A DNA stretch of 64,000 nucleotides. It comes from Terriglobales bacterium. Lineage in GTDB: Bacteria; Acidobacteriota; Terriglobia; Terriglobales; Acidobacteriaceae. Of the stretch, positions 45,286 to 55,021 are shown piece by piece. The position numbers and the translations under genes were made by a program. The stretch is taken from the NCBI GenBank assembly GCA_035561515.1, contig DATMXP010000031.1:22499-86498 (forward strand), written 5' to 3'. The notes beneath the pieces were generated by a model, which saw only the letters and a program-made list of their open reading frames with translations, did no database searches and was not told where the DNA came from. The number at the start of each line of letters is the position of its first letter. The first letter of the stretch is position 1.

Positions 45286-45847
45286 CCAGGCGCACGCGTT
45301 CCAGGTATTTTCCCGTTCTCGGATCCATGCGTATGAGCTCGCCCGGCGCTACGAACAGCGGCACCAGCAGTTGCACGCCATTGTCGAGAACCGCTTCCTT
45401 CCACGTGCTGTCCTGTCCCGAGTGCTGCGCAGGCGCGGTCTCGGCCACGCGGGCCTCCACGCTATCCGGCAGCGTCACCGAGATCGGTTTCTCGTCACAT
45501 AGCTCAACGGGGAAGTCCGATCCTTCCTGAAGGAAATTCGCCATTTTCCCCAGCAAAGCGCGCGGAACCTCCACCTGCTCATAGCTGGCCGGATCCATGA
45601 AGATGCAGTTCTCGCCGTCCGCATAGAGGTACTCCATGGTGCGGCGCTCAATTGGAAGATCTTCCAGCTTTTCGTCAGGATGGAAGCGCCGCTCGATTTC
45701 GCGGCCGGTTACCACGTTCTGCAGTAGCGACTTCACCAGTCCACCGGCTTGTCCGGCGCCGGCTTTGAAGTCAGACTGCAACACCTTGAACACATGGCCC
45801 TCCAGGTGGAGCGCCATTCCTGCTTTGAGTCCAGAGGCAATCACCAT
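45266..45847 (-). CDS. efp: Elongation factor P with Ala at the modified position
   Basis: 193 residues, three OB-like domains. EF-P relieves ribosome stalling at polyproline stretches. The N-terminal domain reads FKAGAGQAGGLVKSLLQN where E. coli has VKPGKGQAFARVK; the tip residue Lys34 is therefore Ala31 here. The Lys, Arg or related residue that is lysylated, rhamnosylated or otherwise modified is missing. The rest (RTMEYLYADGENCIFMDPASYEQ, LFVAPGELIRMDPRTGKYLERV) is normal. AGGAG precedes the ATG. It may be a paralogue specialised for a different motif or an EF-P working unmodified. Confidence 0.9.
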   Translation of the reverse strand: MVIASGLKAGMALHLEGHVFKVLQSDFKAGAGQAGGLVKSLLQNVVTGREIERRFHPDEKLEDLPIERRTMEYLYADGENCIFMDPASYEQVEVPRALLGKMANFLQEGSDFPVELCDEKPISVTLPDSVEARVAETAPAQHSGQDSTWKEAVLDNGVQLLVPLFVAPGELIRMDPRTGKYLERVRLEKKKGA

Positions 45848-45961
45848 GATCAGGACTCCTGTTCATGCGCGCAGATTGTACCGCCGGTCGCAGCCCGGCG
45901 CCATCCCCCGCAACCCCAGATGTTCTGCCCATTCTGTGGTTCTTTGCATTACCATCTCGCC

Positions 45962-47470
45962 ATGCACGACGCGCCGCGCGGCGACCATCGCACAACGCTG
46001 TTGATCGTGATTGCCATTGCGCTCGCGCTTCTGGCATTCCACATCGCCACCAATAACCAGTACGGCTTCCATCGCGACGAACTCCAGACCGTCGACGATG
46101 CCCGGCACATGGATTGGGGATTCGTAGCGTATCCGCCTGTGACTCCGTTCTTTGGCTGGCTCTCACACCTTCTCTTCGGCGACTCTCTCCGCGGATATCG
46201 CTTCTTTCCCGCACTCGCCCAGTCATTGGTGATGATCCTGGCCGCGCTCATGGCCCGCGAACTTGGCGGCCGGCGATTGGCTCAGTTGATCGCCGCTCTC
46301 GCCGTCATGGTCGCGCCTGTTTCTCTCGCCGCGGGAGCGCTCTATCAATACGTTTCCTTCGACTTCCTCTGGTGGGTCTTGCTTGCCTATCTCGTGATCC
46401 GTTTGCGGCGCACTGAAGACGACAGGCTCTGGCTACCCATCGGTGCCGTGATCGGCCTCGGCATGATGACGAAGTACACCATGCTCTTCCTCGCGCTGGG
46501 CTTGGTGACGGGCGTCTTACTCGATGCGCGGCGCTATCTGCGAAGCAAATGGTTGTGGGCGGGAGTCGCTCTCTCGCTGGCCATCTTTCTTCCGCACGCG
46601 ATATGGCAGTTCCGGCACGACTTCATCACCGCCGATTTCCTTCGCCACATCCACGAACGCGATGTCCGAATTGGTCGCACAAAGAACTTCCTTCCGGAAC
46701 AGTTTCTGATCGGCGCAAATCTCTTCACGGTGCCGATCTGGTTGGCTGGCCTCTACTTCTACTTCCGTCACCCCGAAGGCCGCAGCTTCCGCATTCTCGG
46801 CTGGATGTTTATCGTGCCACTTGTTTTTTTCGTTATTGCCAAGGGCCGCGGATACTACATGGCTCCCGCTTACCCGATGCTTCTGGCCGCCGGTGCTGTC
46901 TTCCTGGAACACTGGGTCTCGAATCGCCGCCCAAAACCGTCCCGCGCAATAGTTGCGGCGACGTCCGCCATGATTGCCGTTGGGGGAGTGCTGGTCGCTC
47001 CGATTGCAATGCCGCTTGTTCCAGTGAACTCGGCGCTCTTTCAGAAGATCGACAACGACGACTTCCGCGAAGAAATCGGATGGCCCGAACTCGTACAGGA
47101 AGTTGCGCGCATCCGCGACACGCTGCCCGCCACTGAGAAGAACAACTTCGGCATCCTCGCCGGAAACTATGGCGAAGCCGGCGCCATCAACCTGCTCGGC
47201 AGTCAGTACGGGCTTCCCCGCGCTATCAGTGGCACCAATTCTTTCTGGCTGCGAAGCTATCCCCAAAACGAACCCCAGACGCTCATTGTCCTGGGATTCT
47301 CGCGGCGCGGACTGGAAGAAGTTTTTCAGCAATGTGAGCTCGCCGGGAAAATCACAAACTCCTATGGTGTGAAGAACGAAGAGAGCGAAGATCATCCCGA
47401 GATCTACGTCTGTCGCACTCTCCGCCAGCCTTGGCCCGAGTTCTGGAAGACGTTCCGTCGCTTCGGATGA
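45962..47470 (+). CDS. GT39/ArnT-like membrane glycosyltransferase
   Basis: About 502 residues with eleven or more transmembrane helices and the dolichyl-phosphate-mannose/ArnT-type N-terminal loop: YGFHRDELQTVDDARHMDWGF, with the acidic pair DE after the first helix, then YPPVTPFFGWL and RFFPALAQSL. Such enzymes transfer a sugar from a lipid-phosphate donor to lipid A or protein in the periplasm. Donor and acceptor unknown. The start is uncertain: ATG 45962 or ATG 45920. Divergent from efp. Confidence 0.85.
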   Translation: MHDAPRGDHRTTLLIVIAIALALLAFHIATNNQYGFHRDELQTVDDARHMDWGFVAYPPVTPFFGWLSHLLFGDSLRGYRFFPALAQSLVMILAALMARELGGRRLAQLIAALAVMVAPVSLAAGALYQYVSFDFLWWVLLAYLVIRLRRTEDDRLWLPIGAVIGLGMMTKYTMLFLALGLVTGVLLDARRYLRSKWLWAGVALSLAIFLPHAIWQFRHDFITADFLRHIHERDVRIGRTKNFLPEQFLIGANLFTVPIWLAGLYFYFRHPEGRSFRILGWMFIVPLVFFVIAKGRGYYMAPAYPMLLAAGAVFLEHWVSNRRPKPSRAIVAATSAMIAVGGVLVAPIAMPLVPVNSALFQKIDNDDFREEIGWPELVQEVARIRDTLPATEKNNFGILAGNYGEAGAINLLGSQYGLPRAISGTNSFWLRSYPQNEPQTLIVLGFSRRGLEEVFQQCELAGKITNSYGVKNEESEDHPEIYVCRTLRQPWPEFWKTFRRFG

Positions 47471-47587
47471 GGGCTCTTTTCGGCCCAGCACAGCAACAAC
47501 TCGTCCCACTCAAAAACTCAATCGCGTGAAAAACCGCGCTGGCCGCTTACTTTCGTGTGCCCTGGCGTGTCGACATCACCTGTCCGA

Positions 47588-47601
47588 GTGACTCGTATCA
47601 C
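47588..47601. promoter_or_regulatory. CRP/FNR-like palindrome upstream of the TonB receptor
   Basis: GTGACTCGTATCAC, a GTGA-N6-TCAC site 136 bp before the receptor ATG. It is identical in 13 of 14 bases to the site at 54211-54224. Confidence 0.5.
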
Positions 47602-47737
47602 CGGAACTCTCTTCTTCAGCAATTACAAAGAAGATGCTGCTGCTTTCCGCCTACCACGAGTAGTGTGCCTTAGTGAACCTCGCCGAAACGGGGCCGCAGA
47701 CATTCGCGAACCAGCGAACTACTGAAGGGACGAACCC

Positions 47738-50700
47738 ATGCGTCAATCTGTTTTAAAGCTCATCGCATTCGCCTTCTTATTGGCGATGCCATTCCTGATG
47801 AGCGCTCAGGATGTCGCGTCGGTGACGGGCGTTGTCACGGACACGACAGGCGCGGTTGTTGAGGGTGTCAGCGTGACGCTCTTGAATACGCGCACCAACA
47901 CCAAGTACGAATCCACCACTAACGAAACCGGCCTCTACCTCATCCCCAAGGTTCAACCAGGCCCCGGTTACAAGATCACTTTCCAGAGAAACGGATTTGA
48001 AACCGTCGTCATCAATGATCTGTACCTCATCGTCGCCAGCACGCGCACGCTGAATACGCAGATGAAGGTCGGCGCGGTATCGGAAACCGTGGAAGTCTCT
48101 GCCGCGGCCGAAGGCGTCGCTCTGAATACCACCGACGCAACCGTCGGCAGCAACTTCAACATGAATGCTGTGGCCCAGTTGCCCGTGCAGATTCGTGATA
48201 GTCCTGCCGCACTCCTGCAATTGCAGCCCGGAGTTGTGAACGCGACCGGCGGATCCGATGGTCTGAGCTCGCGCGCCGGATCGGTAACTGGCGCCCGCGG
48301 TGACCAGAACAACGTCACCCTCGACGGCCTCGACGTCAACGATTTCGCGACTGGTCAGGCTTTCTCGACGGTGTCCAACGCTCCTGTGGAATCCATCCAG
48401 GAGTTCCGCGGCGAAACAGCCGGTTCGCTTTCGGCCAGCGGTCGTGGCAGCGGCGGCCAGGTGTCACTGCTCACCAAGAGCGGCACCAACGTGTTCCATG
48501 GCTCTTTGTTCGAATATCACCGCAATACGCTCTTCGCGGCCAATAACTGGTTCAACAATCTGGCCGGAGTCCAGCGCCCCAAGCTGATCCGCAACCAGTT
48601 CGGTGGCACAATCGGCGGTCCCGTCGTGAAGGACAAGTTGTTCTTCTTCTTCAATTACAACGGACGCCGTGATGCACGTTCAGCCAGCGTCACCACCACC
48701 GTACCGCTCGACTCGTTCCGTGCCGGAACCATCCACTACATCAAGAACACGGCCGGATGCACAGCCTCGAGCCGTCTGAACACCAATCCCGAATGCATTG
48801 GCACTCTGTCACCGGCACAGGTTGCCGCGTTGGATCCACAAGGCGTCGGTGCAAACACCGCCTTGATGCAGTTCCTCAACAGCCGTTACCCGCAAGCGAA
48901 TGACCTGACCGGCGGCGACGGCCTCAATACCGGCGGATACCGCTTCAACAGCCCGGTCAATCGCACTGCGAACGACTACGTCACCAAGATTGATTACAAC
49001 CTGAACAACAGCATGAAGTTGTCGGGCCGTTTCAGCATCCTGCGTGACCGTTACGGCGACAGCGTGAACTACGCCGCGCCCGTCCGTTTCCCGGGCGATC
49101 CGATGACGAAAACCATCGAGAACACCAGCTATTCCTTCGTCATCAATCACAACTGGACGATCAGTCCGACCATGGTGAACCAGTTCACCTATGGCAAGAC
49201 TGTCTCGCAACTCGCGTTCCCGACCAACTGGAATCCGAATGGCACCAACTATTGGCAGGTTGGCGGCTCACTGTTGACGAACCCCTACTACAACCAGAGC
49301 AATCAACAGCGCAAGAACCCGATCCCCGTGTTCCGCGATGATTTCAGCTGGCAGAAGGGCAATCACAACATTCAGTTCGGCGGTACCTTCAAGCCCATTC
49401 TGACCACTTCTACGCTGGTCAATGACAACAACTTCCCGCTCATGGGTTTGGGCGGCAATCTCACTTCTCTGTTGCCTTCTCTCAGGCCAGAAGATGCCCT
49501 CGAAGATGCAAACGAAATCGCCACTACGAAGTACGATGCGGCGTTCGCCTTCCTTCTTGGACACATGGCTTCGGTCGGAAGCAACTACAACTACAACAGC
49601 AGCCTGAGTCCTCTTCCTCAAGGTTCCGGTGCAACTCGTCAATATCGTTATTACGAGACGGAACTCTATGGCCAGGACACCTGGAAGGTGAACTCAGCGC
49701 TAACCCTCACCTTCGGTCTGCGCTATCAGCACTACTCCGTGCCTTACGAAGTGAACGGTATTCAAGCCATCCAGAACGTCGGCTTCGATGAACTCGTGTT
49801 TGGACGCGCCGCCAACGGTCTGGCGGGACGCTCCGGATACGGTGTTGAGCCGATCACCTCTTACGACCTCGGCGGCAAGGCCAACAATGCTCGCGATCTG
49901 TACAACGGAAACTTCAAGGACTTCGCTCCCCGGTTCTCGTTCGCTTACAGCCCGAGCCCCAGCACCAGCTGGCTCAACCGTGTGTTCGGCGACCGGAAGA
50001 CCGTTCTTCGCGGCGGCGCCGGCCTCATGTACGACCACACCGTTACCAACGCGTTGAACTTCATCCAGGACCAGAACTCCTACATGTTCCAGGCTGCGAG
50101 TTCGGTTCAGTACGAAGGCGACGCAACGCTGGCACTGTTGAACGACCCGCGTTTCACCAACATCAACACCATTCCCACTCCGGGTGCGGCACCTACGATT
50201 GACCGTCCGTTTGCTCCATTCGTGGATGCCGACGGCATCCCGTTCGGAAATGCAGCCGGTGAATTCAACTATGCGATCGACTCGAACTTGAAAACTCCGT
50301 ACTCGATCGTCTTGAACTTCGGGTTCCAACGCGAACTCCCGGGACACTTCGTTCTCGAGAGCACGTACGTTGGACGCCTCGGCCGCCGCTTGATCGCACA
50401 GGCCGATGCAGCCCAGTTGGTTGACTTCAAGGACCCGGTGTCCGGCCAGATGTTGTCGGAAGCCTTTGCAGCACTTACCGGGGAACTCCGTGCAGGCAAG
50501 AACTATCGTACGGTCACCAGACAGCCTTTCTTTGAGAATCAGGTTGGACCTTACGGCGTTCTCAGCTCCGGCACGCAGGTCATCGCGGGCTATCAGAGAT
50601 CGCTTACAACCCGCGGCGACGTTGCCGACGTGGTGCAGTGGCTCAATGCCGTGGGAATCATCGATCCGAATGTCGGCGTGCCGGCGCAGTTCGCGGGCAA

Positions 50701-51511
50701 CACCTACATCACCAACAAGGGCAACTCCAACTATCACGGCCTGTTGACCTCGTTGCACAAGAACATGTCGAACGGTTTGCAGTTCGACCTGAACTACACC
50801 TTCTCTCACTCCATCGATAACGCCTCTGGTATCGCCAACAGCATCTCGGCGAGCAGCGGTATGGGCTTTATCTGCGATGCTCTGAATCTCCGCACCTGCC
50901 GCGGGAATTCGGACTTCGACATCACCCACATCGTCAACGGAAACTTCATCTACGAACTTCCTTTTGGCAAAGGTAAGAGCTACGGCAGTTCGGTTTCCAA
51001 GGGCTGGAATCAGCTCATTGGAGGATGGACGATTTCCGGTATCCCGACGTGGCGCAGCGGAATTGCATGGTCCACCATCACTGGTGCGTACTTGATGGGT
51101 TACGCCAACAACGCCCCTGCTATTTGGAACGGCGACACCACGGCGAGTCGGGTACGGGTTCATACGACTTCGCAGGGAATCGTGAACCTCTTTGCGTTCC
51201 CGGCGGAAGCCTACAGCGCCTTCACCTCCCCCATCGGGTTCCAGATCGGCAGCCGCAATAACCTTCGCGGACCGTCGTTCTTTAACCTCGACCTGGGAGT
51301 TGCGAAGACCTTCCCGATCAACGAACGGTTTGGTCTGAACTTCCGTGCTGACGCGTTCAACGCGCTCAACCACGCGAGCTTCGGACTACCGGGCGGCGGC
51401 AGCAACGGCGCCGGCGCCAATCTCAGTTCGGGCGCCCAGCAGTTCGGTCGCATCACTTCAACCTCCAGCACCGCCAGGGAAATGCAGTTCGCCCTCCGCC
51501 TGGAGTTCTAA
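47738..51511 (+). CDS. Oar-like TonB-dependent receptor
   Basis: 1257 residues, outer membrane. A signal peptide (LKLIAFAFLLAMPFLMSA) is followed by a carboxypeptidase-regulatory-like beta domain (about 24-110: VTGVVTDTTGAVVEGVSVTL), then the plug (QLPVQIRDSPAALLQLQPGV; RGDQNNVTLDGLDVNDF) and a very long beta-barrel ending in the C-terminal Phe of LRLEF. The GGTIGGPVVKDKLFFFFNY region is typical of the Oar group, which is greatly expanded in Acidobacteria. The ligand is unknown; polysaccharide or peptide uptake is usual. AAGGGA precedes the ATG. Confidence 0.93.
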   Translation: MRQSVLKLIAFAFLLAMPFLMSAQDVASVTGVVTDTTGAVVEGVSVTLLNTRTNTKYESTTNETGLYLIPKVQPGPGYKITFQRNGFETVVINDLYLIVASTRTLNTQMKVGAVSETVEVSAAAEGVALNTTDATVGSNFNMNAVAQLPVQIRDSPAALLQLQPGVVNATGGSDGLSSRAGSVTGARGDQNNVTLDGLDVNDFATGQAFSTVSNAPVESIQEFRGETAGSLSASGRGSGGQVSLLTKSGTNVFHGSLFEYHRNTLFAANNWFNNLAGVQRPKLIRNQFGGTIGGPVVKDKLFFFFNYNGRRDARSASVTTTVPLDSFRAGTIHYIKNTAGCTASSRLNTNPECIGTLSPAQVAALDPQGVGANTALMQFLNSRYPQANDLTGGDGLNTGGYRFNSPVNRTANDYVTKIDYNLNNSMKLSGRFSILRDRYGDSVNYAAPVRFPGDPMTKTIENTSYSFVINHNWTISPTMVNQFTYGKTVSQLAFPTNWNPNGTNYWQVGGSLLTNPYYNQSNQQRKNPIPVFRDDFSWQKGNHNIQFGGTFKPILTTSTLVNDNNFPLMGLGGNLTSLLPSLRPEDALEDANEIATTKYDAAFAFLLGHMASVGSNYNYNSSLSPLPQGSGATRQYRYYETELYGQDTWKVNSALTLTFGLRYQHYSVPYEVNGIQAIQNVGFDELVFGRAANGLAGRSGYGVEPITSYDLGGKANNARDLYNGNFKDFAPRFSFAYSPSPSTSWLNRVFGDRKTVLRGGAGLMYDHTVTNALNFIQDQNSYMFQAASSVQYEGDATLALLNDPRFTNINTIPTPGAAPTIDRPFAPFVDADGIPFGNAAGEFNYAIDSNLKTPYSIVLNFGFQRELPGHFVLESTYVGRLGRRLIAQADAAQLVDFKDPVSGQMLSEAFAALTGELRAGKNYRTVTRQPFFENQVGPYGVLSSGTQVIAGYQRSLTTRGDVADVVQWLNAVGIIDPNVGVPAQFAGNTYITNKGNSNYHGLLTSLHKNMSNGLQFDLNYTFSHSIDNASGIANSISASSGMGFICDALNLRTCRGNSDFDITHIVNGNFIYELPFGKGKSYGSSVSKGWNQLIGGWTISGIPTWRSGIAWSTITGAYLMGYANNAPAIWNGDTTASRVRVHTTSQGIVNLFAFPAEAYSAFTSPIGFQIGSRNNLRGPSFFNLDLGVAKTFPINERFGLNFRADAFNALNHASFGLPGGGSNGAGANLSSGAQQFGRITSTSSTAREMQFALRLEF

Positions 51512-51535
51512 CGCTTAACCCCGTAGTAAACAGCT

Positions 51536-51573
51536 GGGGCTGATCTCGTAAGAGGTCAGCCCCGTTGTTCATT
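51536..51573 (+). terminator. Terminator of the TonB receptor gene
   Basis: GGGGCTGA and TCAGCCCC arms, with an inner TCTC/AGAG stem extension, then GTTGTTCATTT. Good hairpin, moderate T tract. Confidence 0.7.
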
Positions 51574-51590
51574 TAGATTGTGAGTCGAGA

Positions 51591-52523
51591 TTATCTCGGG
51601 CAGTCGCGGTGCTGGATCTTCACATCGTACCCGGCTTTCTTCAGGTGTTTCCCAATCTCCTCGGCCATCATTACCGACCGGTGTTGTCCGCCGGTACATC
51701 CGAACGCAATCGTCAGGTAGCTCTTGCCCTCGTGGATGTAATGCGGCAGCAGGTACACCAGCAGTTCATTGATGCGCTTCAGGAATTCCTTCGTCTGCGG
51801 AAATTTCCGTACGTAGTTCGCAACCCTGGCGTCTTTGCCCGTCAGCGGCCTGAATTCCGGCACGAAGTGCGGATTCGGCAGGAACCGCACATCGAACACC
51901 AGGTCCGCATCTTCCGGCACGCCATTTCGAAACCCAAAGCTCACTGTCGAAACCAGAATGTGCCGGCTGGGCTCTTCCCGCCTAAATCGCTCATTGATAT
52001 GCGCGCGCAGTTCATGGACATTGAACTTCGTCGTGTCGATGATGTCGTCCGCCAGCGCCGAGATCGGCTGTAGCCTTTTCCGCTCCGCCGCGATCGACGA
52101 CTTCACCGGCTCCGATTTCCCCAGCGGATGTGGCCGCCTTGTCTCGCTGAAACGCCTGAGCAACGTCTCATCCGTCGCTTCCAGGAACAGCACCTTGGTT
52201 GGCAGCCTCTTCTTTACCGCCTTGAGGATGGTCGGCAGTTTCTCGAGCTTGGTGCCCTCGCGCACGTCCACCACCAGCGCGGCCCGCCGTGTCTCCTGCG
52301 ACTGCTGTACCAAGTCGGCGAAACTCGGGATCAACTCAACCGGAAGATTGTCCACGCAGTAATAGCCAAGGTCTTCGAAAACCTTCAGCACCGACCCCTT
52401 GCCCGAGCCGCTCATCCCGGTGATCACCACCAGCTCGGCTCCCGGCAGCGACTTTCGCACTCGGATGGGTTTCCGGCCAAGGTCGACTTTGGCGAACTTC
52501 TTACTTCTCTTTGAGGCGGGCAT
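51591..52523 (-). CDS. rapZ: RNase adapter protein RapZ
   Basis: 310 residues, formerly YvcJ/YhbJ P-loop protein. Walker A ITGMSGSGKGSVLKVFEDLG, followed by YYCVDNLPVELI, the nucleotide-binding FLEATDETLLRRFSETRRPHPLG, and the C-terminal domain with YLTIAFGCTGGQHRSVMMAE. In E. coli RapZ senses glucosamine 6-phosphate and presents sRNA to RNase E; in Gram-positives it binds UDP-GlcNAc. No SD; TACGAT at 52532-52537 lies 8 nt before the ATG. It may work on the same sugar pathway as glmM at 12.3 kb. Confidence 0.95.
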   Translation of the reverse strand: MPASKRSKKFAKVDLGRKPIRVRKSLPGAELVVITGMSGSGKGSVLKVFEDLGYYCVDNLPVELIPSFADLVQQSQETRRAALVVDVREGTKLEKLPTILKAVKKRLPTKVLFLEATDETLLRRFSETRRPHPLGKSEPVKSSIAAERKRLQPISALADDIIDTTKFNVHELRAHINERFRREEPSRHILVSTVSFGFRNGVPEDADLVFDVRFLPNPHFVPEFRPLTGKDARVANYVRKFPQTKEFLKRINELLVYLLPHYIHEGKSYLTIAFGCTGGQHRSVMMAEEIGKHLKKAGYDVKIQHRDCPR

Positions 52524-52615
52524 TTGAGGTCATCGTAAATCAGCTACGTTCCTGTGGGAAGTTGCGCGGCAGGCACTTACGTCCACTCACCGCGGCGCCC
52601 GGATCTCGCACGCAA

Positions 52616-52644
52616 TGAAAAAGGGCACAGCCGAAGCCGCGCCC
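52616..52644 (-). terminator. Terminator of the phosphoesterase gene
   Basis: On the minus strand GGGCGCGGC-TTCG-GCTGTGCCC (two G-T pairs) with a UUCG tetraloop, then TTTTTC. Confidence 0.85.
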
Positions 52645-52663
52645 CTCCTGCAAATTAGTTTTC

Positions 52664-54049
52664 TCAAGGCAGCCTGTCGAAGTAGCACGGCAATGTCGGC
52701 TGCTCCGGTGGACTCGTCGAGGTCAGGTTCGGACCCGCCCAATCGAAGTATTCATCCATGTCCGGCTGCGCCTTATCTCGCTCCATCAGGTTCGGCAAAT
52801 CGAATCGCTTCTCGACAAACTTCAGGAGCGCCGTGAAATCCGCGTTCGTGTGCGACACGTACCCCGGCTTCGCAAACGGCGAGAAGATGAACAGTGGAAC
52901 CCGGAACCCTGTCACATCAAAGTCGCCCGGAAAATCCGTCGGGAGCAGATACGGTTTCTTTCCATCCGGACTCACCGTCTTCACGGGAGGCACATGGTCA
53001 TACAGTCCGCCGCCTTCGTCATACGTCAGGAAGAAGACCGAATCCTTCCACGATGGACTATTCATCAGAGCCTTTACCAGCGTGCGGACATACATCGCGC
53101 CCTTATCCACGGGATTCAGCGGGTGCTCGTCCGTGCCTGTCTCGATGTAGCCCGACTCGATGAGCGCCACCTGCGGCAAGGTCCCCGCTTGCGCGTCAAT
53201 CGCGAACTGCTTCGCATCCACGAACTTGTCCTTGTGCTGGCTCGTGAAGTCGGCGAAGAAGTTCATGTAGGTGCTGCCCGTCGAGCCAGGCTGCCAGCCG
53301 TCAGTCACATAGACTTTCCAGGTGATCTTGTTCTCTTCCAGCAACTGGAAGATATTCTTCACCCCGGTCATGTCGATTGGTGGATGTTGACCATCTCCCG
53401 GGAAGGCGTATCCGTTGGAAGTTGCCGCCAGGAAGTACATGCGGTTCGGCTGCGTGCGTGTGAGGGCAGCGCTGAACCACCGGTCCGAGGTCGCGAACTG
53501 CGTCGCCGCCCAATAGTAGAAGGGAAGTTGATCGGCGTCGTAATAACCCATGGCGCGATGGCCGGATACGTCGAAGCCACCATGCGTTGGGTCGTGTTCT
53601 GCGAATCCTCCCGCCGTGTACGCGAACCCGTTCATGGGTGGCGGGACCGCCGGGTTCGTCGGATTGTGCACGTCGATGTCCAGCTTCGATTCCACCCAGG
53701 AAGAACTCATGTCACCCGTGCAGGCAGAGTTCATTTTGAACAGGCCGATGTCGGGAGTTCCATCCCAAGTCGGCAGTGCGACCGCACCGAGCTTCGTCAA
53801 ATCATCCACGTCTCTCGGAAGGCCACGCGCGGCGCGGTAATCGTTCAACCTGCCAAGATAGTGATCGAAACTCCGGTTCTCTTGCATCATCAGGATGATG
53901 TGGTTGATCTTAGTTTTCGCGCTGTCGCGGGGAGGAGTACTGCCCTCTCCCCGGATGCCGGCGCACCCGGTTAGCATCACGGCAAGCGCCATCGCAAAAA
54001 CGGAAATACACAGCTTCATTCGTCTATTAATGCAGTGCTTCATAAACAA
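52664..54049 (-). CDS. Phosphoesterase lipoprotein (phospholipase C / acid phosphatase type)
   Basis: 461 residues. The lipoprotein signal ends LAVMLTGCAG (lipobox LTGC). The catalytic start HIILMMQENRSFDHYLG matches the PLC/AcpA phosphoesterase family, in which Glu-Asn of the MQENRSFDHY motif bind the metal and nucleophile. Further motifs are SDRWFSAALTRTQPNRMYF, LTYDEGGGLYDHVPP and FRVPLFIFSPFAKPGYVSHT. It probably hydrolyses phospholipid head groups or phosphomonoesters on the envelope surface. The start is taken as TTG 54049, because GGAGG is 9 nt upstream; ATG 54043 and 54019 are alternatives. Confidence 0.87.
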   Translation of the reverse strand: MFMKHCINRRMKLCISVFAMALAVMLTGCAGIRGEGSTPPRDSAKTKINHIILMMQENRSFDHYLGRLNDYRAARGLPRDVDDLTKLGAVALPTWDGTPDIGLFKMNSACTGDMSSSWVESKLDIDVHNPTNPAVPPPMNGFAYTAGGFAEHDPTHGGFDVSGHRAMGYYDADQLPFYYWAATQFATSDRWFSAALTRTQPNRMYFLAATSNGYAFPGDGQHPPIDMTGVKNIFQLLEENKITWKVYVTDGWQPGSTGSTYMNFFADFTSQHKDKFVDAKQFAIDAQAGTLPQVALIESGYIETGTDEHPLNPVDKGAMYVRTLVKALMNSPSWKDSVFFLTYDEGGGLYDHVPPVKTVSPDGKKPYLLPTDFPGDFDVTGFRVPLFIFSPFAKPGYVSHTNADFTALLKFVEKRFDLPNLMERDKAQPDMDEYFDWAGPNLTSTSPPEQPTLPCYFDRLP

Positions 54050-54209
54050 TAGGGATAGCCTCCCACACCCGTCTCAGGCGCATAGGATGCGGTCTACGTG
54101 AGTGGCTGTTGGCCGGGAACCCTGAACAAATCACCCTAGTTCCACCCCGGCACGCCGTACCATGGCCTTATTTGCCCCTGCGAGGCCTCGTCCATATCTC
54201 ACCCCGCCA

Positions 54210-54225
54210 TGTGACCCGTATCACA
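54210..54225. promoter_or_regulatory. CRP/FNR-like palindrome upstream of the TPR gene
   Basis: TGTGA-CCCGTA-TCACA, a perfect match to the CRP half-sites, 69 bp before the ATG of the 54295 gene. Its spacer nearly equals that of the 47588 site. Confidence 0.55.
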
Positions 54226-54294
54226 ACCACGATGGTCGTTACTGGGCGAGAATCTTTCCATACCCGAGCGGAGTTTTAGTGGGAGGAATCATTC

Positions 54295-54981
54295 ATGGCT
54301 GATCAGAAAAATACGCAATCGAATTGGACCGGAAGCCAGGCATATGTACTGGCCATCATCTGCCTGGTCGCCGGCATCGCGATCGGCTATCTCGTGCGCG
54401 GCTCGGCATCGCCCGCCGTCGCCCATGACCACGGCACCGAAGCCTCTTCCGGCATGCCCACTGGCGTGAATCCCGGCATGGAAGGCATGCAGCAGCCCAG
54501 CCCCGAGCAAATGCGCCGCATGGCCGAAAAGCAGGCGGAACCCCTGCTGGCTCAGTTGAAGTCGAACCCCAACGACGCCAAGCTCCTCTACAACATCGGC
54601 AACATTTATTACGACACCCAGCAGTACCCCGAAGCCATCAAGTACTACGAGCAGTCGCTCAAAATCGACCCCAAATCAAGCGACGTCCGCACCGACATGG
54701 CGACCGCTTACTTCTATTCCGATCAACCCGACCGCGCCCTGGCCGAGATCGAAACGGTTCTGAAGTCCGATCCCAAGCACGCCAACGCTCTCTTCAACAA
54801 GGGAATGTACCTGTGGAGAGGCAAGATGGACATCAACGGTGCCGTGGCGGCCTGGAAGGAATTGCTGAAGACCAACCCGAACTACGCGCATCGCGACGAA
54901 GTCCAGAATTTCATCGCTCAAGCCGAAAAGCACGCCAACATCAAACCCGGCCAGAAGACCAACAAGCCGGCCATGAACTGA
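54295..54981 (+). CDS. Membrane-anchored TPR protein
   Basis: 228 residues. One transmembrane anchor (AYVLAIICLVAGIAIGYLV, about 17-36), a Met/His-rich segment (HDHGTEASSGMPTG), then three TPR repeats (KLLYNIGNIYYDTQQYPEAI, DVRTDMATAYFYSDQPDRAL, ALFNKGMYLWRGKMDINGAV). It resembles CcmH/NrfG-type TPR proteins, but no cytochrome maturation genes are nearby. GGAGG is well placed before the ATG. A CRP-like site lies upstream. Confidence 0.85.
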   Translation: MADQKNTQSNWTGSQAYVLAIICLVAGIAIGYLVRGSASPAVAHDHGTEASSGMPTGVNPGMEGMQQPSPEQMRRMAEKQAEPLLAQLKSNPNDAKLLYNIGNIYYDTQQYPEAIKYYEQSLKIDPKSSDVRTDMATAYFYSDQPDRALAEIETVLKSDPKHANALFNKGMYLWRGKMDINGAVAAWKELLKTNPNYAHRDEVQNFIAQAEKHANIKPGQKTNKPAMN

Positions 54982-55021
54982 ACGACTCATACTTAACTAC
55001 TCTTCATTGCGAACGACCAGC

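Noticed and set aside
49700..51373. 557-codon minus-strand open frame opposite the TonB receptor
   Set aside because: The receptor frame is strongly supported by signal peptide, plug and C-terminal Phe. The opposite frame is low-complexity Val/Gly/Arg/Glu without a domain.
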